DNA of 45,326 nt from Ferrovibrio sp. (GTDB taxonomy: Bacteria; Pseudomonadota; Alphaproteobacteria; Ferrovibrionales; Ferrovibrionaceae), in assembly GCF_017994015.1 (NCBI RefSeq), contig NZ_JAGOLP010000027.1:1-45326 (forward strand), read 5' to 3'. A program made the translations under genes and the position numbers. Shown here one piece after another: positions 33,503-42,735 of the stretch; position 1 is the first letter of the stretch; each line of letters starts with the position of its first letter. The notes under the pieces were generated by a model that saw only the letters and a list, made by a program, of their open reading frames with translations, searched no databases and had not been told where the DNA came from.

Positions 33503-34846
33503 ATGCTTCAGATTCTCGCCAACAGAACTTATCGCCATCTCTTTCTGGCGCAGATCATTGCCCTGATCGGCACCGGGTTGGCGACCGTTGCGCTCGGCCT
33601 ACTCGCCTACGATCTCGCCGGCTCAGAGGCCGGCGCCGTTTTAGGCACGGCACTCGCCATCAAGATGATCGCCTATGTCGGCGTGGCACCGATTGCCACG
33701 GCCTTCGTGGAACACCTGCCGCGGCGGTTCATGCTGGTTGCCTTGGACCTGGTGCGGGCATTTGTCGCAGTGCTGCTGCCGTTCGTGACGCAGATCTGGG
33801 AGGTCTATGTTCTGATCTTCGTCCTGCAATCAGCCTCGGCAGCCTTTACCCCGACCTTCCAGGCCACGATCCCCGATATCCTGCCGGACGAGCGCGATTA
33901 TACCCGGGCTTTATCCCTCTCCCGGCTGGCCTACGACATGGAAAGCCTCGTCAGCCCCATGCTCGCCGCGGCCCTCCTGACCCTTATCAGCTTTCATAAC
34001 CTGTTTGCCGGCACGGTCGTTGGCTTCCTGGTGTCTGCGGCCCTGGTGGTGTCGGTCAGCCTGCCAAGCCCAAAGCCTGTGGAGAAGCGCGGCATCTATG
34101 ACCGGACAACGCGGGGTATCCGCATCTACCTGGCAACGCCGCGCCTGCGCGGCCTACTGGCGCTGACTCTGGCGGTTTCCGCTGCAGGGTCGATGGTGAT
34201 CGTGAATACCGTGGTGCTGGTCCAGGCGCAGTTCGGCCTCGATCAGCAGGCAACGGCGGTTGCGCTCGGCGCGTTCGGAGGTGGCTCCATGGCCGCTGCC
34301 CTGCTGCTGCCCCGCCTGCTGGACCAGATCCCGGACCGGCGCGCCATGCTCGTAGGCGCCGGCATCCTCGCCGCCGGCCTGGGGCTCGGCATCGCCGTCC
34401 CCAGCTATCCGCTGCTGTTGCCGCTCTGGTTCGTCCTTGGCTTGGGCTACTCGCTGGCCCAGACGCCATCGGGCCGCCTGCTGCGCCGCTCGTCCCAGCC
34501 GGAAGACCGGCCGGCCCTCTTCGCGGCCCAATTCGCCCTATCCCATGCCTGCTGGCTGATCACCTATCCGCTGGCCGGATGGTTCGGCGCGAAGATCGGC
34601 TTGCAAGCCACCTTCGCGGTTCTTTGCTCGTTAGGCGTCATCGCCATTCTGGCCGCCAGCAGGCTCTGGCCGAGCCGGGACCCGGAGGAGCTTGACCATG
34701 TGCACCAGGATCTTGGCCCTGAACACCCTCATCTCGCCGGCGGCACGCATACCTCGGCCGGCTATCGCCACAGCCATACCTTTGTGATTGATAGCCATCA
34801 CCCGGAATGGCCTCTCATGCCCGATAAAGAACGCATACGGGCCTGA
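33503..34846 (+). CDS. nreB: NreB-like MFS nickel exporter with His-rich tail
   Basis: About 447 aa from ATG 33503 (GGGAGG upstream; an upstream TTG at 33485 is less likely). Twelve membrane helices of a major-facilitator exporter (FLAQIIALIGTGLATVALGLLAY, FVAVLLPFVTQIWEVYVLIFVL, and so on), with a cytosolic tail rich in His (EELDHVHQDLGPEHPHLAGG, then YRHSHTFVIDSHHPEW). This layout matches NreB/NrsD nickel exporters, whose His tail binds nickel. It is co-transcribed with the InrS-like repressor. Its stop touches the stop of the convergent tnsC gene without any gap. Confidence 0.85.
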   Translation: MLQILANRTYRHLFLAQIIALIGTGLATVALGLLAYDLAGSEAGAVLGTALAIKMIAYVGVAPIATAFVEHLPRRFMLVALDLVRAFVAVLLPFVTQIWEVYVLIFVLQSASAAFTPTFQATIPDILPDERDYTRALSLSRLAYDMESLVSPMLAAALLTLISFHNLFAGTVVGFLVSAALVVSVSLPSPKPVEKRGIYDRTTRGIRIYLATPRLRGLLALTLAVSAAGSMVIVNTVVLVQAQFGLDQQATAVALGAFGGGSMAAALLLPRLLDQIPDRRAMLVGAGILAAGLGLGIAVPSYPLLLPLWFVLGLGYSLAQTPSGRLLRRSSQPEDRPALFAAQFALSHACWLITYPLAGWFGAKIGLQATFAVLCSLGVIAILAASRLWPSRDPEELDHVHQDLGPEHPHLAGGTHTSAGYRHSHTFVIDSHHPEWPLMPDKERIRA

Positions 34847-34853
34847 TCAGGCC
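34840..34853. terminator. Perfect 14-bp palindrome holding both stop codons
   Basis: GGCCTGATCAGGCC is its own reverse complement; the exporter stop TGA (34844-34846) and the tnsC stop (34847-34849) lie back to back in its middle. It can form a five-bp stem with a GATC loop and may act as a short two-way terminator; no T-run is present. Confidence 0.4.
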
Positions 34854-35761
34854 TCACTGCGGTTCGCGTTGCCGTTCTCGCTGCGGCGTTCCTGCGGGCG
34901 CACCCAAGCGATGCTATCGAGAACATCTTCATTTAGCTGCTCGAGTTTGTGCTCACGTACATAGTCAGCCGCCTTCACCGACAACGCCCAAATTTCTCCC
35001 GTCAGCCCGTCGGTCATGTTTATGACTTTCTCACAGAACTTTCTCGAACGGACGGCTTCCAGAGGATCCAACCCTAAGTGCTTCAGGATGCCACCGAGAA
35101 ACTGCGCGAAGCCCTTATCCGCCTTCCACTCTGGCAGTCTAAATGGCTCCAACCGGTTTCCGAGTTGCTGATCCGACTGGATGGTGCTTAAAGCAAGGTC
35201 TGTACCTATAGCGACGATTGGTATTCTCAACTCATTCGAGAGATACCGGATCGTATTGAGAAATTGGACGCGCTTGTCGTGTGGCTTGACGAGTGAATTA
35301 TGTATTTCATCGATGATAAGCATCTTGATGCCATACCTGGGAAGCAGGTGCAGCACCTGCGCCAACTTGCGCTCCAACCGCCAGGTTTCCTGAAATGGCG
35401 CGTTGATACCGCGCAAAACGCCACTAAGCAAGCCGTCTGCCGAGGCATATGGTGGTGCTTGGACGATGAAGACCGGGCGATCATCTGGCACACTACACTC
35501 TTCAGTGCTGGCCACACTCTCCTTGTTGATGATGTTCTGGAAATGACGGGCAATAGTTGTCTTTCCGCTATTGGTTGACCCATACAGCAGCATACCTAAA
35601 GGCCTGTGGCTTTTTGGCGCCTGCAACAATTCTCGCAGCTTGCGCACCCCCAGGTTTGCTCTTGGATAGGGGATCCAGCAGGGGGGCCGCAAAGCGGCAA
35701 CATCCATGGCGACGGAGCCTGTGCCCGCAAACATATCGATAGTGGGGTCGGGTTCAGTCAT
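34847..35761 (-). CDS. tnsC: TnsC/TniB-like AAA+ ATPase, transposition regulator
   Basis: A 304-aa AAA+ ATPase. Walker A is GSTNSGKTT (residues 61-69) and Walker B is MLIIDEIHN (about 150). At 304 residues it is closer to TniB and CAST-type TnsC than to Tn7 TnsC (555). It binds target DNA as a filament or ring and links TniQ to the TnsAB transposase. The start overlaps the tnsB stop as ATGA. It is the last gene of the operon and its stop abuts that of the nreB-like cargo gene. Confidence 0.9.
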   Translation of the reverse strand: MTEPDPTIDMFAGTGSVAMDVAALRPPCWIPYPRANLGVRKLRELLQAPKSHRPLGMLLYGSTNSGKTTIARHFQNIINKESVASTEECSVPDDRPVFIVQAPPYASADGLLSGVLRGINAPFQETWRLERKLAQVLHLLPRYGIKMLIIDEIHNSLVKPHDKRVQFLNTIRYLSNELRIPIVAIGTDLALSTIQSDQQLGNRLEPFRLPEWKADKGFAQFLGGILKHLGLDPLEAVRSRKFCEKVINMTDGLTGEIWALSVKAADYVREHKLEQLNEDVLDSIAWVRPQERRSENGNANRSEA

Positions 35762-37692
35762 ATTTCCTCCGCGACGGGAAAGTCCAGATCGTTGATCGAG
35801 TCGAAAGCGTGATCGCGCGCCTGATCCTCGGCTTTGCTGCCGTTGTCCACAACGAGATGTAGCCGTCGCGGCCGCTTGCGCTGCTCTGACTGCTCTTCCT
35901 TGCGTGGCTCTGATGCCAGCGTCTGCTTGTTTCTCCGCCGGCGCTCCGCGTCACGGCGTTCCGTCTTGGATGTTTTGGTCTTCTGCTCAGCCTCCTCAAT
36001 GAGGCGATCAAGTTCTTTATGCGCGTCTATGTTGTCGGCAGTATTCTGGTTCCGCCGCCCTCGTTTCGCTGCCAATTCTCGCGCTCTCCGGTGCTCCCAT
36101 ATTGATATGGGCCGCATCTGCCGGGTTTCCTCGAATATCCGGTGAAACTCACCCGACCTGGGATCGAGAAACCATATGTAGGATATGTCCCTGGGGTCAC
36201 GGCGAATCTTGAACTTCGCTGAAGACCGGCCTTCAGTCGCCCGGATATAGGGCGTTAAAGCTTCCGATATGTAGGTGATCGAATCCCAGGAGATGCCGTC
36301 TCGCTGAATGGTCCGCTCCGTGAAGGGCAGCATCTCGATCGCCAGCCGTGCCGGATCCTCGATCCGATCCTGCAGGCCGACACCTGGCGACCCATCAGAG
36401 CCAACAATGCCTGCCTCCCACTTCTCCAGCGGGGTACAGCCGAGCTCGGTATGGGGCCGTTTGTGGTAAACATTCACCATCCAATGGCAGAAAAGCTGCT
36501 CCAGCTCATCGATATCGAGGACGGCATTCTCTTCTGAATCATATTCGCCACGCATTCTCGGGTTGGAGAATGTCGTCCCAGGAACATCATGCATGAACGT
36601 GTTTATCGTACCGATGAGGCGTTCGATATGTCCGCCATAATGCGGATCCCGCACCACCCGCCAGTTCAGATTGCAGCCATACTGCATGACGTTGATCTTG
36701 TAGACTTCGCTTCTGAAATCAGCGCCATTGTCGGCATGCAGATTTCGCATGAAGCCCCAGACCGGCCAATCGCCATTTACCTTGAGGTCGAGAAGCAGGG
36801 ATTCTTTCGGCAGGAAGGCGCGCCGGATGCACATACACACCGAGAAGGCACTCGGCGCCTCGAATGAAAGGTAGAACCCAACGATCATTCGGCTGAATAT
36901 GTCGATCGCGACGGTCAGCCAGACCCTCCCAATCGGCTCGCGGGATTTCGAGCTGACGACAGTCATATCCAAGAGCGTGTGATCTATCTGGACATAAGCC
37001 AGGGGATAATCGGCTCCGGGATAGTGGCCTTTGATTTGGTCATACTTGTCAGCCGCGGCCTTGGCGCCATGACGGGCCGCCAGCGCACGCCTGGGCGGCA
37101 ATTCCCGCAGACGCCGGCGAAACGTATTCAGATGCGGCGGTGGAATGGCCAAGTCCGCACATTGTATTGTAAGCCACTTATAGACCTTCTTCACCGAGGG
37201 CCGCTTCGGCGACAGGTATATTTCTACGGCCTCGGCCACTAGCTCTTCCTGCCTGGTACCTAGAAACCGCTTGTGCTTTCGCCGGCGGCGGGGCGCTAGA
37301 TCGGCAAGGAGACGGCGACTACAAAATACATCGACCCAGCGATACAGTGTTTTGATGCCTAGGCCGCTCTGCTTATTCACTGCGGCATAGACATCACCGA
37401 TCTTGCCGGCCTTCTCAGACGCATCCATGAATTCAATGATCGGGCGGATGATCTCGAAGCGGCGAGTGGCTTCAGCGACATCGCCTGGATGACACATATC
37501 CAATGTGCGCGAAGGCTCGGGCGCAGTTTCTGGTAACTCCGCCCAGAGATTGTCGATGCCGGTCTGAACGGTTTCACCGCTGTCCAGAAACATCACCCTC
37601 ACAGCCGTCGTGCTGGCCGTACCGACGATCCGGCAGGGCCGGCCATAGAGATAGGCCTCCGTACCCTTCTTGAAGGTAGCGAGCTGCTTCAT
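35758..37692 (-). CDS. tnsB: TnsB-like DDE transposase
   Basis: About 644 aa from ATG 37692 (MKQLATFKKGTEAYLYG), which overlaps the tnsA stop as TAATG; the longer frame to 37788 lies inside tnsA. N-terminal HTH parts (RPSVKKVYKWLTIQ region) bind the end repeats. The rve core shows the catalytic triad: YVQIDHTLLD (Asp about 235), HADNGADF (Asp about 320) and GGHIERLIGT (Glu about 355), a D-D-35-E spacing. The C-terminus is Arg/Lys-rich. TnsB recognises the transposon ends and joins 3' ends to the target. It ends with an ATGA overlap into tnsC. Confidence 0.93.
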   Translation of the reverse strand: MKQLATFKKGTEAYLYGRPCRIVGTASTTAVRVMFLDSGETVQTGIDNLWAELPETAPEPSRTLDMCHPGDVAEATRRFEIIRPIIEFMDASEKAGKIGDVYAAVNKQSGLGIKTLYRWVDVFCSRRLLADLAPRRRRKHKRFLGTRQEELVAEAVEIYLSPKRPSVKKVYKWLTIQCADLAIPPPHLNTFRRRLRELPPRRALAARHGAKAAADKYDQIKGHYPGADYPLAYVQIDHTLLDMTVVSSKSREPIGRVWLTVAIDIFSRMIVGFYLSFEAPSAFSVCMCIRRAFLPKESLLLDLKVNGDWPVWGFMRNLHADNGADFRSEVYKINVMQYGCNLNWRVVRDPHYGGHIERLIGTINTFMHDVPGTTFSNPRMRGEYDSEENAVLDIDELEQLFCHWMVNVYHKRPHTELGCTPLEKWEAGIVGSDGSPGVGLQDRIEDPARLAIEMLPFTERTIQRDGISWDSITYISEALTPYIRATEGRSSAKFKIRRDPRDISYIWFLDPRSGEFHRIFEETRQMRPISIWEHRRARELAAKRGRRNQNTADNIDAHKELDRLIEEAEQKTKTSKTERRDAERRRRNKQTLASEPRKEEQSEQRKRPRRLHLVVDNGSKAEDQARDHAFDSINDLDFPVAEEI

Positions 37693-38339
37693 TAATGACG
37701 TTCCGCTTGCGTGAGTGAGATCATGGATGACTGGGAAACCAGGACATTCAGATCGACGGACAGTCTTCCGGTCGAGACCAGGTGCCACACTTGAGGAATC
37801 GCATAGAGGCGCTCTTCTCTGTTGCCAGCCACCGCGGCTATCAGTTCAGATACCGGCAAGCGTCCTCGCTTCACGGTGAGCAGCAGCCGTGCGCACAGGT
37901 CTGGCTTCACTTTCTGGGAACGATACGGGGTAAGAAAATGCGCATTCCGCAGCATCGGGATGCGAATATGGATTTCTGAGTAAATCTGGAATTCCCAGCC
38001 TCGCTTACGGGCAAATTCGCGGGCGGCATCGAAGCGAGCAGCGAAGAAGTCCTTCTGCTCCGTTAGTATCTTTCTGGGCTTCACTTCGACTAGCTCTGTA
38101 TAGCCCGAGGCATGCCGGACTAGGAAGTCGGGGACATACTTGGTCTTCCGGCCCCTCTCATTGATAAACCAGACCTTCTCGGGCTGATCCTGTATCTCGG
38201 CATCCGGCTCCCGGAACTTGGTGAGCACCACATAATCGCGCTCAAGGGTAGACTCGAACTCTATGGGATCGTCACCGTTGGCAACCATCCCGGTAATGCT
38301 CTGCCTGCCTGGGCCGATCTTTCTGGCTTTCGCTCTCAT
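37692..38339 (-). CDS. tnsA: TnsA-like 5'-end endonuclease
   Basis: A 215-aa PD-(D/E)XK protein. The core reads FESTLERDYVVL (Glu29/Glu33), KYVPDFLV (Asp71) and LVEVKPRK (Glu85, Lys87), matching the Tn7 TnsA catalytic set; the Q-x-K of Tn7 is E-x-K here. A short C-terminal winged-helix-like part follows. TnsA cuts the 5' ends so that the element moves by cut-and-paste, which distinguishes Tn7-like elements from Tn5053-like ones. Its start overlaps the tniQ stop as ATGA and its stop overlaps tnsB as TAATG. Confidence 0.9.
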   Translation of the reverse strand: MRAKARKIGPGRQSITGMVANGDDPIEFESTLERDYVVLTKFREPDAEIQDQPEKVWFINERGRKTKYVPDFLVRHASGYTELVEVKPRKILTEQKDFFAARFDAAREFARKRGWEFQIYSEIHIRIPMLRNAHFLTPYRSQKVKPDLCARLLLTVKRGRLPVSELIAAVAGNREERLYAIPQVWHLVSTGRLSVDLNVLVSQSSMISLTQAERH

Positions 38340-39631
38340 CCATCCGCCTTCTTGGTCTTGGCCAGCGCTTCGCGCAGCGCCTGATCCACCCAGGCGCCGA
38401 CATTCTCGCCCGCGTGATGGGCTGCGGCCTTTACTGCCGCCCTGGTCGACGGCGAGACGCCGTCGAGTTTCCAGTAGCGATGTGTGCCATAGGGTTTATG
38501 CGGCTTTGCCGGTGCAGCCAGGTGACGAGCGGCATGGAATTTCACCCCAAGGACACCCCGCAGTGCCTTGTAGGTTGGCTGCTCTCCCTCTGCTTCCAGC
38601 TTGCCGGCGGCGACACGGATTTCATCCGGCTGAACATGGTGCGTCGAACCGTTCAGATACTGCATCACTGCCGCGGCATAGATGAACGGCACGTCAGCCG
38701 GCTGCTTGAACATCATCCAGCGATGGAAGCCTGCAGCACTGCAGGCCTCGGCAAAGCGATGCGGCCAATCTTGCGCCAGCTGCCAAGCCAAGCCGACGAG
38801 GATCAGGCGAGTCCTTGGCGGATAGCGCTCTATCTCCTGAAGCCTGGGGATGGCTTCCGCACGGATGTCCGATCCCGGGCCCATCAGATGCCGGCGCAAT
38901 GGCAGAGCATGGCGGCCAGACGCCACCAGGCGGTAGAGCAGGGCAAATATCCTGAAGAAGAGCACCGGATGAACTGGCCCGGCCTCGCCCATGTGCTGCC
39001 AGTCGCCCCGGGTGATCCGTAACAGGCGACGCTGAGGCGCCAGGTCATGCTCATCCACCTTGATCGGAGCGATGTTCCTGAGGTCGAAGCCGCAATAGCC
39101 GCACTTGGCCAAGGAAGCGTTGTTCGGAGCCGCCTGGGCGCCGATCGAACTGGAACAGCCAGGGCACCGGTCGACGAGGAGCCGGTGGTGATGGGGACAA
39201 GCAGCCACGAACCCCAGGCGCCACTCGGCCCGGAAATAGGGCTCCTTGTCGGCCGCCAGGCATGAGGGGCATACCTGCTGGCCGAAGGAGTGATTAGAGT
39301 AGATACGGCCGCCTGGCGGCAGCCAGGCCAGGTTCCCACCGCCATCGTCCCTGCCGAAGACAGCACCTCGCCAGGAGCGCCAGGTGGCCTTCTCCAGGTC
39401 GTTACGAGGTACGCCGGTGTGGATCGTAAGGTTGGCGATCAAGTCATCGCATGCATGGCGATCAAGGTCGGCGCCGGCGATGCGCCCACCGGGCAACGCA
39501 ACGCGATAGAGCTCAGACGGCGATAGGCCATGAGCCCATGCAAGGCGTGCGAACCAAGAGCCGAAGCTCTCGCTTGGCTGCAACTTCACGCCAACCGGCC
39601 ATCTGCTCGGCAGCTGCATGGAAGCATCCAT
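38336..39631 (-). CDS. tniQ: TniQ/TnsD-like target selector
   Basis: A 431-aa protein with the TniQ start SESFGSWFARLAWAHGLSPSELYR and two zinc-binding Cys/His clusters: CPSCLAADKEPYFRAEW, with AACPHHHRLLVDRCPGC, then CGYCGFDL (about residues 121-185). The C-terminal half is helical and likely DNA-binding; its length lies between CAST TniQ (about 170-400) and Tn7 TnsD (508). TniQ/TnsD proteins choose the target site. It is the first gene of the operon, nearest the right end, so it is well placed to recognise the tRNA-Ser region. Gene order tniQ-tnsA-tnsB-tnsC differs from the usual tnsABC-tniQ. Confidence 0.92.
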   Translation of the reverse strand: MDASMQLPSRWPVGVKLQPSESFGSWFARLAWAHGLSPSELYRVALPGGRIAGADLDRHACDDLIANLTIHTGVPRNDLEKATWRSWRGAVFGRDDGGGNLAWLPPGGRIYSNHSFGQQVCPSCLAADKEPYFRAEWRLGFVAACPHHHRLLVDRCPGCSSSIGAQAAPNNASLAKCGYCGFDLRNIAPIKVDEHDLAPQRRLLRITRGDWQHMGEAGPVHPVLFFRIFALLYRLVASGRHALPLRRHLMGPGSDIRAEAIPRLQEIERYPPRTRLILVGLAWQLAQDWPHRFAEACSAAGFHRWMMFKQPADVPFIYAAAVMQYLNGSTHHVQPDEIRVAAGKLEAEGEQPTYKALRGVLGVKFHAARHLAAPAKPHKPYGTHRYWKLDGVSPSTRAAVKAAAHHAGENVGAWVDQALREALAKTKKADG

Positions 39632-39730
39632 CTGGATCCATCGCGCATGAGAAAAATGCGAGCGCGATTCGGTACAATTTTACCACGATGGATAGGATGA
39701 AATAGCGATTTAGTGGGGCAGTAATGCTGC

Positions 39731-39801
39731 CGAATTGTCAATTAAGGTTGTCAGAATTGTCAATTAACGTGGTGTTTTGTCAACTAACGTGGTTTCCGAC
39801 A
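39731..39801 (-). repeat. Tn7-like right end R with clustered TnsB sites
   Basis: Read inward from 39801, TGTCGGAAACCAC starts the end. Three closely spaced copies of a TTAxTTGACAA core follow (about 39785, 39762 and 39738), the middle one with an extra TCTGACAA. Tightly packed sites are typical of a Tn7-type right end, and they lie about 100 bp before the tniQ start, so they could also let TnsB repress the operon. Confidence 0.8.
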
Positions 39802-39837
39802 AACATTGCAACTGGACGATCCGACGGGGGCGGCCAA

Positions 39838-39928
39838 TGGCGGATGGGGTGGGATTCGAACCCACGATACCCTTTTGGGGTATACGCACTTTCCAGGCGC
39901 GCGCCTTCGACCACTCGGCCACCCATCC
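39838..39928 (-). tRNA. tRNA-Ser (anticodon GGA)
   Basis: On the minus strand a 91-nt tRNA begins GGATGGGTGGCCGAGTGG, has an anticodon loop CTGGAAA (GGA), a long variable arm (TATACCCCAAAAGGGTAT region), a T-loop GTTCGAATC, and encodes its own GCCA end (39838-39841). Acceptor stem pairs GGATGGG with CCCATCC. The transposon right end lies 36 bp beyond its 3' end. Confidence 0.95.
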
Positions 39929-40022
39929 AACGCGGGCGGCACTATACTGGCGCTGCGGGATTTTGCAATTGTCTCCCGGGCTGGATTAAGCTATTGCCAG
40001 AGCGGGCTTTTTGGAGGCTGGC

Positions 40023-40346
40023 ATGTTTTTCGGACGGATCATGGGCTGGTTGCTGGCGGGGCTTGGCGTGGTGGCGCTGGGCGGCGACGGCTTGCGCTGG
40101 CTGGAAACCGGGATGGCTGCTTTCGGCGAGCTGGGCGCTTTCTGGGCGCAACTCGATTCCGGCAGCCTGGCGGCCTTGCAGATGCTGTGCGAGCGTTATC
40201 TGTGGCCGCCGCTCTGGGATCCGGGCCTGGTCAGCCTGCTGGCCTTGCCGGCGGCGCCGCTGCTGATCCTGCTTGGCCTGGGCCTGGTGCTGCTGTTCCG
40301 CCGCCCGCCCGGCAAGCCGCGCGCGCGTTTCGGCGCGCTGGCCTGA
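40023..40346 (+). CDS. Small membrane protein of unknown function
   Basis: About 107 aa from ATG 40023, five bases after TTGGAGG. Two hydrophobic segments (IMGWLLAGLGVVALGGDGL and LLALPAAPLLILLGLGLVLLF) and a basic tail (RRPPGKPRARFG) suggest a two-span inner-membrane protein. No family is recognised. It lies between tRNA-Ser and convergent lepA in the core part of the window. Confidence 0.6.
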   Translation: MFFGRIMGWLLAGLGVVALGGDGLRWLETGMAAFGELGAFWAQLDSGSLAALQMLCERYLWPPLWDPGLVSLLALPAAPLLILLGLGLVLLFRRPPGKPRARFGALA

Positions 40347-40361
40347 GGGTGAGTTAACCGC

Positions 40362-42176
40362 TTACGGCTCCGGCATCTTGAGCGCGGCGATGAAGGCTTC
40401 CTGCGGGATTTCCACATTGCCAACCTGCCGCATGCGCTTCTTGCCTTCCTTCTGCTTTTCCAGCAGCTTGCGCTTGCGGCTGATATCGCCGCCGTAACAT
40501 TTGGCCAGCACATCCTTGCGCAGGGCCGAGATATCCTCGCGCGCCACGATGCGGCCGCCGATGGCAGCCTGGATGGCGATTTTGAACATCTGGCGCGGGA
40601 TCAGTTCCTTGAGCCGCTCGCAAAGCTGGCGGCCGCGGCTTTCGGCGCGGCCCTTATGCACGATGGTAGCCAGCGCATCCACATTGTCGCCATTGACCAG
40701 GATGGTCATTTTCACCAGATCACCGGTCTCATAGCCATCCATCTGGTAGTCAAAGCTGGCATAACCCCGGCTGACCGATTTGAGCCGGTCATAGAAATCG
40801 AACACCACTTCATTCAGCGGCAGGCGATACACCACCATGGCGCGGTTGCCGGCATAGGTCAGCTCCTGCTGCCGGCCGCGTTTTTCCTCGCACAGCTTCA
40901 GCACACTGCCAAGATGCTCATCGGGCACCATGATGGTGGCCTTGATCCAGGGCTCGTCGATATGGTCGATCAGCATCGCATCGGGCATGTCGGCGGGGTT
41001 ATGCACCTCCTCCATGTCGCCATCGAGCTTGTAGACCTGGTAGACCACGCTGGGCGCGGTGGTGATCAGATCAAGGTTGAATTCGCGCTCCAGCCGCTCC
41101 TGGATGATTTCCAGATGCAGCAGGCCGAGGAAGCCGCAGCGGAAACCGAAGCCGAGCGCCGCCGAGCTTTCCATCTCAAAATGGAAGCTGGCATCGTTGA
41201 GCCGCAGCTTGGCCAGGCTTTCGCGCAATTCGGTGAAGGCCGAGGCATCAATCGGATAGAGGCCGCAGAACACCACCGGCACCGAGGGCTTGAAGCCCGG
41301 CAAAGCCTGCGCCGCCTGGCGTTTGTCTTCGGTGATGGTATCGCCCACCGAGGTATCGGCCACTTCCTTGATCGCGGCGGTGAAAAAGCCCATTTCGCCC
41401 GGGCCGAGTTCATCCACCAGCACACGCTTGGGATTGAAGATGCCGACCCGCTCCACCGGATGCACCGCGCCCGAGGACATGAACTTGATCTTCATGCCCT
41501 TGCGGATGGTGCCGTCGATGATGCGGAACAGCACCACCACGCCCAGATAAGCATCATACCAGCTATCCACCAGCAAAGCCTTCAGCGGCGCCTCGCGGTC
41601 GCCCTTCGGCGCCGGCAGGCGATGCACCAGCGCTTCCAGCACCAGGTCGATGCCCAGGCCGGTCTTGGCCGAGATCGGCACCGCGTCAGAGGCATCCAGG
41701 CCGATCACGTCCTCGATCTGCTGTTTCACACGATCCGGATCGGCGGCCGGCAGGTCGATCTTGTTCAGCACCGGCACAATTTCATGCCGCGCATCCAGGG
41801 CCTGATACACATTGGCCAGGGTCTGTGCTTCCACACCCTGGCTGGCATCCACCACCAGCAGCGAACCTTCGCAGGCCGCCAGGCTGCGGCTGACTTCATA
41901 GGCGAAGTCAACATGGCCGGGTGTGTCCATCAGGTTCAGCACGTAGGTCTGGCCATCCTTGGCCTTGTAGCTGAGCCGCACGGTCTGCGCCTTGATGGTG
42001 ATGCCGCGCTCCTTCTCGATATCCATCGAGTCGAGCACCTGTTCGGTCATCTCGCGCTTTTCCAGACCGCCGCAGGCTTCGATCAGGCGGTCAGCCAGGG
42101 TGGATTTGCCATGATCGATATGAGCGATGATGGAGAAATTGCGGATCAGGGAAAGATCGGTGGCCACGGTTTTCAC
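40362..42176 (-). CDS. lepA: Elongation factor 4 (LepA) GTPase
   Basis: A 604-aa translational GTPase. G1 is [10 protein letters not shown]2/G3 include [10 protein letters not shown] and DTPGHVDF, and NKIDLP is G4. The C-terminus has the EF4-specific domain ([42 protein letters not shown]). LepA back-translocates stalled ribosomes. GTG 42176 overlaps the thioesterase stop as GTGA. A core housekeeping gene, intact. Confidence 0.97.
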   Translation of the reverse strand: MKTVATDLSLIRNFSIIAHIDHGKSTLADRLIEACGGLEKREMTEQVLDSMDIEKERGITIKAQTVRLSYKAKDGQTYVLNLMDTPGHVDFAYEVSRSLAACEGSLLVVDASQGVEAQTLANVYQALDARHEIVPVLNKIDLPAADPDRVKQQIEDVIGLDASDAVPISAKTGLGIDLVLEALVHRLPAPKGDREAPLKALLVDSWYDAYLGVVVLFRIIDGTIRKGMKIKFMSSGAVHPVERVGIFNPKRVLVDELGPGEMGFFTAAIKEVADTSVGDTITEDKRQAAQALPGFKPSVPVVFCGLYPIDASAFTELRESLAKLRLNDASFHFEMESSAALGFGFRCGFLGLLHLEIIQERLEREFNLDLITTAPSVVYQVYKLDGDMEEVHNPADMPDAMLIDHIDEPWIKATIMVPDEHLGSVLKLCEEKRGRQQELTYAGNRAMVVYRLPLNEVVFDFYDRLKSVSRGYASFDYQMDGYETGDLVKMTILVNGDNVDALATIVHKGRAESRGRQLCERLKELIPRQMFKIAIQAAIGGRIVAREDISALRKDVLAKCYGGDISRKRKLLEKQKEGKKRMRQVGNVEIPQEAFIAALKMPEP

Positions 42177-42643
42177 CCAAACACGCGGGAAAGCTCGATC
42201 AACGAACTTTCCTGCGAAGGAATCTTCATGATGCCGTTGGCGCGCAGGCAGGCGGCGCCATCGGCGGTGATCAGGGCATCGGCGAAGCCCAGATTGCGGG
42301 TTTGCCGCACCAGGCGGCCCTTGCCTGCAACCCAGGCGCCGAGCGGCGCCGGGCCGACAAAATCGCCGCCAAGCTGGATTGTGGGCAGGAATTTCTTGCC
42401 GCCAACGGCCAGCGAAACGGTGAAGCCCAGCAGCATGTCGGCAAAGGTCATCAGCATGCCGCCATGGCAGATGCTGGCCGGGTTGGTGTGGCGCGGTTCC
42501 ACCACAAAACCCATCAGCGGCAGGCCGTCATCATCCAGCCGGCCCCAAAGCGGGCCATTCACGCCCATGAAGCCAACGGGCAGGTCGAGCGGCTTCATGC
42601 CGGCGGGAATCCGGGACGCGGTCTGAGTTTGAGGCTGTGTCAT
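42173..42643 (-). CDS. PaaI-like hotdog thioesterase
   Basis: About 156 aa from ATG 42643 (MTQPQTQ); a longer frame to 42712 has no support. Hotdog-fold signature: [28 protein letters not shown], with the His-Gly-Gly of PaaI/YigI-type acyl-CoA thioesterases. It sits upstream of lepA with a GTGA overlap. Substrate unknown. Confidence 0.85.
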   Translation of the reverse strand: MTQPQTQTASRIPAGMKPLDLPVGFMGVNGPLWGRLDDDGLPLMGFVVEPRHTNPASICHGGMLMTFADMLLGFTVSLAVGGKKFLPTIQLGGDFVGPAPLGAWVAGKGRLVRQTRNLGFADALITADGAACLRANGIMKIPSQESSLIELSRVFG

Positions 42644-42735
42644 GGCGCGGGTTTTAGCATTCCGCAGGGGCGGCGGCAACGCGGCCTTTCGGTTGCCGCC
42701 ACACTTCTGCAAGAATTTGAAAATGAACAGTTTTT

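Larger units (their letters stand above)
14030..39801. mobile_element. Tn7-like transposon region (outer left end L1 to right end R)
   Basis: The outermost 24-25 bases of 14030 and of the reverse complement of 39801 match at all but one position: both start TGTCGGAAACCAC and continue TTAGTTGACAA after one variable base. The region carries tniQ-tnsA-tnsB-tnsC next to the right end, and cargo of small HTH proteins, phosphoesterase, defence genes and nickel/cobalt efflux. Length would be 25772 bp. The 5-bp flanks differ (GTCGT left, AACAT right) and the interrupted dsbA does not resume at the right, so this may be a composite rather than one insertion. A second left end lies at 15941. Confidence 0.7.

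Noticed and set aside
14030..39801. CRISPR array or Cas genes that would make this an RNA-guided (CAST) element
   Set aside because: No repeated spacer-like units and no Cas-like protein were seen; the selector is a longer TniQ without Cascade or Cas12k.
14030..39801. A simple single insertion into dsbA
   Set aside because: Flanking 5-mers differ and the rest of dsbA is not beyond the right end; tRNA-Ser is there instead.
40656..42626. Very long open frame (656 codons) opposite lepA
   Set aside because: Antisense frame caused by high GC over the conserved lepA and thioesterase genes; its composition (His/Gln-rich) is that of a shadow.
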